Assembly (NCBI RefSeq): GCF_001642475.1
Contig: NW_019174077.1
Coordinates: 1 to 62,226 of the forward strand
Reading direction: 5' to 3'
DNA length: 62,226 bases
Origin: Fonsecaea monophora
Lineage: Eukaryota > Ascomycota > Eurotiomycetes > Chaetothyriales > Herpotrichiellaceae
Within the stretch, counting starts at the first letter, position 1; the number at the start of each line of letters is the position of its first letter. Made by a program: the position numbers and the translations under genes. The notes under the pieces are model-generated. The model had not been told where the DNA came from. It made no database searches and worked only from the letters and a program-made list of their open reading frames with translations. Positions 56,699 to 62,226 of the stretch are shown in pieces.

Positions 56699-58923
56699 TC
56701 AGTGGGCTGAAGCAAGAGCGGATTTTGCGGCGATTGTGGGTGGGGGAGGCGAGGTGTCCTGGAGATCTTTGAATGGTGTCGACAGGGATGTTTTGGCAGG
56801 GTTGAATGTGATCGCGAGGATTGCGGACGGAAGCTGGGGAATTCGACTTTGGCACTCTGATCACAATAGTATTGTGCTCGTGTGGGCTTTTGGGGCGGAA
56901 AGAAAGCCCGCAGGTTGTGGAGATGGATTGTGGGCACATGCGAGAACGATGGATGGCAAGCTTGCCGAGATATCAAGTCAGGGGAATTGAATGGGAACGA
57001 GAAGGCGACTATTAGATTTATCGTGATGTTGTTGCCGATGATGTAGACAAGGAAGGAGGAGGGTGGTGAGGGGGATTGGGACTGACTGCCAGTGTTGTGC
57101 CTAAATCTGAAGAAATGTCAAACATGCGCTAATCACTTGTTCTTCCGTTGCTTACAAGTCGATCCTCCATTCTTCATCCACCATCCCCCGACTTCCATTC
57201 TTCCTCTCCATCATCCAAGCTTCTTTCCATCATTGACTACTCGTGTGCGCTAGGAATGGAAGTTCCTAGCCAACCGACGACAAACGGGCATTGCTAAAGC
57301 TTGCCAGCATCCAAACGACCGGTTCAAACTGCCAAAGGACACAGCAGAGCAATTTGGACGCTTATCGACCATCAGCAACCACGCCTAGTGGGACACCTGT
57401 TTTGCGCTCCCTTTCTGACCTCTCGGACTTACCATAATCACTGTGGCTGCCAGCCTGGTGCAAATCCGCGAACCCTGTACACTCGACGTGCGTCCATCGA
57501 CCAGACGAAACTGCATGGGCCGTAGTGCTTGGAGTTCATGAGGTGGATAGACTTAAAAATCTCGTCTACTGGTGATTTTGAGAACTCCTTTCTCCACAAG
57601 ATCTTAGTTTCGTCGTGTTCTCAACACAAGTGCTCGGAAGCATGAACGAACGGGTTGCCTAGGTGTAATGCCGAGACTGGCGCACGCTTTACTGGACCTC
57701 CACCACTCCATCGTGATCATTTGACTACTAGGCGGCTTGGGCAATGACTGTCGATATGTCGTCGATCGCTGTGTTTTATATGGTAGAACCCCCACAAGAC
57801 GTCCCAGACCAAGGAACTGGGTGTCAATGGCCCTTTGTTTCGGACATTTGAGACATGTGTCACGTATTGTATATGTCCCACCAAGGCGGAGAGCCTTCCT
57901 GAAAGACTTTGAGAGGACTGACTGGGACTCCCGTTTGTTGGCTGACTATGAGTTTGGTAGATTCCAGTTCTGCATCTACTTGACCGGTTCTCTACGAATA
58001 GCACCAATGTGCAATGCCTCCAGCTGAACCAAGGCGCTACTTGCAAGTCCCGACAGCCGGAAGATGATCCTATTGCCTGGTATATTCTGTTTGTCATGCT
58101 AATAATGGGACTTCCTCACCAGCCAGCCAAGTTCTGGACGGCAGCAGCTAGACTGAAAGCGGCATCAATCGACCCTCTGCATCGAAAATTACTGGTCGCC
58201 TCATGCAGACATGTCGTACCGAGACTGCAGCGGCTCGCGCCTTGTTGAGAGGAAGAAGAGGCAGAAAACACAAGGCGTAATCCCAACTTACTACGACATG
58301 GAGTGGACTGATCAGACAGGTTCTTGTTGGACGATATCCATCTCCTACGGACATGTCTTCACAAGCCTGACAGCCTCGGCCAGGTAAAACCCGCAACGCC
58401 AGACCGATACTCTTCCTCGCGGTGTGCCTACAACTGCACAGCCTCAAACCCGTGCCCAGACTTCTATCTCTCCCAAATCTGCCTGCCTGGTCTAACTGTC
58501 CTATCCTTTGCCGTTAAGCAGATGTCCTTTTACCCCACAATGCCATGAAAGTGGCTCTGGGGTGGCTGCGCCTTGGGTTAAGCTCGACCGCACCACAGAT
58601 TGTCTTGTCAACCAGTGCCTAACCCCTCAAACTCTGATCCCGGTTATCGCATATGACTGTCCTAATGATCCTCTTTAGTTAGCCTCCTGTTAGTCGATTC
58701 TGAACAATACTTGTCTAGAAAACATCAACTAACCGTGCCTCGGAAAAGGCAAGGGAAGAGGAAACCAAATCGATCAATATACGACTGCTTTAACGTGCAT
58801 TCACATTGGAAAATACGACCATAAACCCTCTGACTTGGGACGCACTCGATAGGCTGTTCCCAACATAACACATGACGACAATAAGTCAGAACGTTTCATG
58901 GGTTCAAAGCAAATAGTTCTTGG
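56699..58923. other. 2.2-kb region without an intact gene
   Basis: A plus-strand frame at 58009-58248 contains a protein-like stretch (DDPIAWYILFVMLIMGLP, FWTAAARLKAASIDPLHRKLL). It has no clear start, and its upstream continuation would need a frame change, so it may be a relic. The rest shows nothing recognisable. Confidence 0.4.
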
Positions 58924-61143
58924 ATGGAGCCTTGCACGGAAGACAGGCAGACAATGAAAGTCTTGCCCTCGGGCGGCAATCTTCCTTCTGTTCACTACCT
59001 GGACGGCTATGTCCCTGCAATGGATCCAACCCTAGGTCAATGGGCTATACCTAACTGTCCCGGGACACCGGGTCCCTCATACCATAGACACGACACTGGT
59101 CCTACTTTGGCAGGATGCCAGCGTCTTGGAGCCAAAAATACATACAGACCATTCTGCAACGCTCCTCAGTACCTCGACCCTCCACTCTATAATGAGTCGG
59201 CTACATATCACAACCTCGACGGATCACTCCCACCCTTGCGTACCGAACCAAGCAATCCGATTACAAGAGTCGCGGCGTGTGGCGCACTGGTAGATGCCTA
59301 TGCCGGTGAGCTGTCGCCATCGTTCAACACAGGGCACTCACTCAATGGAAGTACAAGTACCGCAACGTCGCTTGGCTCACATGGTTCTGGATCTCCCCTC
59401 GGCCAGCTGCCTCCAACTCGGAACCGATGTCAAGCACCACTGTCTGGAAACAGGATTGAGCGGTTGCTGCAAGAGTACGAGGAGTCGGGATCAAGAGGGT
59501 GGAAGGGACCTGCGAATGATGGCGATGTTGTCTCAATTGGTACACGTTATACAAGGTCGATGATGCCTATGGATCACTCAGGATGGGAACGGCAGAGGCA
59601 GTCTGAATATGATCGCAGGTGTGCCATGGAGCTTGCTGGGGACGCCCCACAAGACTATCACGAACTTCTCGTGGCAGAGCCAAATCGATCGTCGGAGGAA
59701 GGAAGCCGAACACAGGCTGCTCAAGATGATATCATCCGGCGAGAACAAGAAGAGCTGGAAGCCTTGTTTGAGCCTATCCGCAGGTTACAAGACGCATGGA
59801 ACAGGGAAGACGACCTCGTTATCCACCAAGAGCCAGAGATGGCACAATCATTTGCAGCACAGAGAGAAAGGGAAGGAAACAGGGTGATACACGAAAGCCA
59901 GAGACATATGCATGCCAAAATACAGGCAGAAGACGCTCGTCAATTAGACGAGGACGCGAAGCTTGCTCGAGCTTTATTCGAGATCGAGAACGAGGTGCGA
60001 GCGTCGCCAGAAGGGTATGGACACCAATCGACCTGGACAGACGAGTTGATGGGTTCGGGGAGCCAATGGTCATTGGGCCCATTACTGCCACGGCGCCGCA
60101 GGACGGGGACAAGCCCTTTCCAATGGCTCAAAAGAGCACTGGGTCTTGCGACAAACCAATCGGCAGTCCCGGTCTCGGCTGGTATCTCTCATCCGCATCA
60201 GAATATCCTGGTACCAAACGAGCCAAACAGTATTCGATCTTCGCCACCTCGAGATGCTAACCCAGTAAAAGGGATAGGCACAATCAGAAGCTCTGGTGGT
60301 GTTGAAAGTGCGCGTGAGAAGCGAGAAAGGCAAAGGTCGTCAACAGCAGACCGAGACGCTATCTCTATCGGTCTGAGTGTGACAGAAGATGTGCAGGATG
60401 CATGGAAACACGACCCTCGGAAGAACGAAAGTTCTGCGCGCCATGCTAAAGAAGCTGGTGCCACGGAACAACGAGCATCTGCAGGGCTGGGGCGTCCCCA
60501 CCGCAAGGAATGGCAGCAACGCCGTGCAGGCCAAAAAGGACAAGAGGAGCAAACGAGGACGCGTGCGGCCAGGCCGGTTGAGTGCACCGCCTGTACCGAG
60601 CCCGTCCCCAGGAAGCAAACGTGCCGGTTAGGATGCAAGCACCGTTACTGTCAAACCTGTCTGGAGACAGCCATTCAGATGGCAGTAAAGGACAAGAAGG
60701 CCTTCCGATGTTGCAGCGTGCAGGTCGAGCCAGATGTCGTTTCTCGATGGCTTCCAGCAGAAGTCCAGAGCGCGTACAAAGCCGTACTTGAGGAGCTTTC
60801 CACCCCCAACCCGACATACTGCCACAGCAGGAGATGCTCGGCTTTCATCCCTTCGGCCAACTATGTCGGCGAGACGGCTCTGTGCCCCCGCTGCTCGAGC
60901 GTGACCTGTCGACTGTGCAAGAAGAAGGCGCACGCAGGAAATATTTGCGAGCAAGACACCGCGGGCCAAGCGCTACTGAGCTTGAGCGAGACCCGGAAGT
61001 GGATGCGGTGTCCGCATTGCAAGACCATGGTGGAGCGGATCTCGGGATGTCTCCATATGACTTGTCGGTGCGGGACGGAATTCTGCTACAACTGTGGGAA
61101 AGCGAGATGGCGGTGTCGCGGGGCAAAGTGTACTCGGAGGTGA
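58924..61143 (+). CDS. RBR-type E3 ubiquitin ligase
   Basis: Intronless, 739 aa. The N-terminal 400 residues are disordered, with coiled-coil-like charged stretches (REQEELEALFEPIRRLQDAW, LDEDAKLARALFEIENEV). The RBR module is C-terminal. RING1 is at about 554-605 (CTACTEPVP, GCKHRYCQTCL), IBR at about 630-685 (YCHSRRCSAFI, LCPRCSSVTCRLCKKKAH) and RING2 at about 696-730 (CPHCKTMVERISGCLHMTC, FCYNCGKARWRCRG). In RBR enzymes the RING2 cysteine in the G-C-x-H-M-x-C motif accepts ubiquitin; here that is C709. The protein ends a few residues after RING2. The substrate is unknown. This arrangement is common in expanded RBR families of filamentous fungi. Confidence 0.93.
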   Translation: MEPCTEDRQTMKVLPSGGNLPSVHYLDGYVPAMDPTLGQWAIPNCPGTPGPSYHRHDTGPTLAGCQRLGAKNTYRPFCNAPQYLDPPLYNESATYHNLDGSLPPLRTEPSNPITRVAACGALVDAYAGELSPSFNTGHSLNGSTSTATSLGSHGSGSPLGQLPPTRNRCQAPLSGNRIERLLQEYEESGSRGWKGPANDGDVVSIGTRYTRSMMPMDHSGWERQRQSEYDRRCAMELAGDAPQDYHELLVAEPNRSSEEGSRTQAAQDDIIRREQEELEALFEPIRRLQDAWNREDDLVIHQEPEMAQSFAAQREREGNRVIHESQRHMHAKIQAEDARQLDEDAKLARALFEIENEVRASPEGYGHQSTWTDELMGSGSQWSLGPLLPRRRRTGTSPFQWLKRALGLATNQSAVPVSAGISHPHQNILVPNEPNSIRSSPPRDANPVKGIGTIRSSGGVESAREKRERQRSSTADRDAISIGLSVTEDVQDAWKHDPRKNESSARHAKEAGATEQRASAGLGRPHRKEWQQRRAGQKGQEEQTRTRAARPVECTACTEPVPRKQTCRLGCKHRYCQTCLETAIQMAVKDKKAFRCCSVQVEPDVVSRWLPAEVQSAYKAVLEELSTPNPTYCHSRRCSAFIPSANYVGETALCPRCSSVTCRLCKKKAHAGNICEQDTAGQALLSLSETRKWMRCPHCKTMVERISGCLHMTCRCGTEFCYNCGKARWRCRGAKCTRR

Positions 61144-61897
61144 TTCAGGCCATCAGCTTCGGGAACATTTGGCACTATGGCCAGTCATCGGCAGCAGTGT
61201 CTCTTAGAGGGTAAGATGGGACCACAAGGCCGAACCAGCTCCATCGTCGCACGGCTGCGAAAACCCACGACGAGGTCAAGTGTCACGAGCGTTTATGGTG
61301 TGTTGAGCGACCTGGTCGAGATTCCCCCAAAGCAAGGCAAGACAGGGTATGTACGTAGTAGTTGTGTTGGGGAAATGAGAGCCATACTAGTTGTCTCGGT
61401 AGGTATCTACCTGGGTAGGTAGTAGGTAGATAGAGACTTTGTACTTGTACGTACTAGACAAGCATAATGTATCCCCGATTTCCTGATCAGGACGGAGCTG
61501 TGTCCTATATACTCGGACACACAGACGCACCGGTTAAGGCACCGGAAACAAGATAGTGGTTGTCATTTGGTGTGGTGCGTGCCTGCCCACACAGAAATAT
61601 GGAGACGCATATCCATACACGACCACGCAGATGTTCGCACTAGTTCCTCTGCACATGGCAAGCATAAGGCAAGGAGAACGAATATTTGGTAACGACGTTG
61701 CGATTGCGATTGCGATTGTGTTTTTACAATGGTTACCTAGGTAGCAAGGTAGGTAGCTTGACAGCGTCTCTGGTAGCAGTTCCCTGTGTGCCTCTTACAC
61801 TGCACTGTTACCCCAGGACAGGCCAGACACGCCAGGATACTCTCTCCTTGCCAGTTTGATAACCCTCGGGCATCTCCTCCGCTAGTTGCCTACCTAC
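61144..61897. repeat. Convergent gap with GGTAGGTA repeats
   Basis: Contains dispersed GGTA/TACC tetranucleotide repeats: 61398-61433 (GGTAGGTATCTACC..., partly palindromic), 61735-61756 and 61888-61901 (CCTACCTACCTA). No gene is recognised. The 3' UTRs of both flanking genes lie here. Confidence 0.6.
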
Positions 61898-62226
61898 CTA
61901 TCGACCAGCCCAACCCTCGGGAATCAAAATCGACCCGACTTCCTCGACCCCCCGCTCCATGACGAGCAGGTTATACGCGGCGGCGGCGTTGGCGGTGTCC
62001 ATGACGTCGACCTTGATGCCCAGGTCCTCGGAGAGGAACTTCCTCGTCTCGCGCGAGAGCATCCACAGTCTGCGCCCCGTGCCGAGGATGAGGAGGTCTG
62101 GTTTCGGGTAGAGGAGGGAGAGGAGACCAAGGGTGGATGGCGGGAAGGTCAACAGGCCGCGCGGGTTGAGGAAGGCTGTAAATCCAGAGTCTTTGGGTGG
62201 TGGTGGTGGTGGTGGTGGTGGTGGTG
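61898..62226 (-). CDS. NDUFAF3-like (DUF498/Mth938) protein, 5' end off window
   Basis: C-terminal part of a complex I assembly factor homologue, or at least a DUF498-domain protein. Visible: GFTAFLNPRGLLTFPP, LGLLSLLYPKPDLLILGTGRRLWMLS, LGIKVDVMDTANAAAAYNLLVMERG and ILIPEGW, all typical of the family. The stop is at 61898. The 5' portion beyond 62226 is missing. Near the edge the frame enters a (CCA)n run encoding a polyproline stretch. A TTTACAG just downstream of it (about 62177-62183 on the minus strand) could also be an intron acceptor, so the run may be intronic. Human NDUFAF3 acts in the mitochondrial matrix. Confidence 0.88.
   Translation of the reverse strand, partial: PPPPPPPPPPKDSGFTAFLNPRGLLTFPPSTLGLLSLLYPKPDLLILGTGRRLWMLSRETRKFLSEDLGIKVDVMDTANAAAAYNLLVMERGVEEVGSILIPEGWAGR
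62196..62226. repeat. (GGT)n microsatellite at window edge
   Basis: About ten GGT units at the right edge (CCA on the minus strand). It is either coding for polyproline in the NDUFAF3-like gene or inside an intron. Confidence 0.9.

Noticed and set aside
1..62226. Repeat-induced point mutation as cause of the broken genes
   Set aside because: The breaks are single-base indels without the C-to-T and stop-codon pattern RIP leaves, and no duplicated copies are seen in the window.

Overview
The window is nuclear DNA of a filamentous ascomycete (Pezizomycotina). The evidence is short GT-AG introns (about 49-230 nt) with CTAAC/CTAAT-type branch sites, moderate GC, genes on both strands without operons, and typical families: Fet3/Ftr1, a Zn2Cys6 regulator, a LaeA-like methyltransferase, an MFS sugar transporter and tyrosinase. 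Eurotiomycetes, perhaps Chaetothyriales, is a guess from gene style. I see no rRNA, tRNA, CRISPR array or intact transposon.

Layout. 1-2.5 kb: a broken lineage-specific gene. 3.2-5.5 kb: a 746-aa acidic protein of unknown function. 7.0-12.2 kb: a divergent high-affinity iron-uptake pair, permease FTR1 and ferroxidase FET3, sharing a 1.7-kb promoter with five loci of the iron-regulatory GATA motif ATCWGATAA. 12.5-14.8 kb: a concentrative nucleoside transporter. 16.1-17.9 kb: an RMD1/DUF155 protein. 18.5-19.4 kb: an Mpv17/PMP22 protein. 19.9-20.5 kb: a small disordered protein. 21.3-23.3 kb: an F-box protein. 24.1-25.2 kb: a secreted tyrosinase. 25.2-27.9 kb: gene-poor. 27.9-32.5 kb: a Nup2/Nup50-type FG nucleoporin with a Ran-binding domain. 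33.3-34.1 kb: ribosomal protein eL31. 34.6-35.5 kb: a Nit2-type amidase. 36.3-37.3 kb: an uncharacterised basic protein.

The right half looks more accessory. It holds a Zn2Cys6 regulator (37.9-39.6), a frameshifted LaeA-like methyltransferase (41.4-42.5), an MFS sugar transporter with a GC-AG intron (43.5-45.5) and a TauD-type dioxygenase (46.2-47.6). These are followed by an intact ERCC6L2-like Snf2 ATPase (48.5-51.9), a frameshifted nucleotidyltransferase-like gene (52.6-53.4), a frameshifted NYN/OST-HTH gene (54.0-54.8), a small membrane protein (56.4-56.7), an RBR E3 ubiquitin ligase (58.9-61.1) and the 3' part of an NDUFAF3-like complex I assembly factor running off the right edge.

Two observations stand out. 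First, FTR1 and FET3 form a textbook reductive iron uptake module whose regulatory sites can be read directly. Second, four lineage-specific genes each carry a single-base indel in a two-base homopolymer, while about 30 kb of conserved coding sequence has none. This suggests either ongoing decay of accessory genes or a nonrandom error pattern. I found no convincing wholly new multi-gene system; the best candidates for undescribed biology are the acidic protein, the NYN/OST-HTH gene and the regulator-methyltransferase-transporter-dioxygenase neighbourhood.
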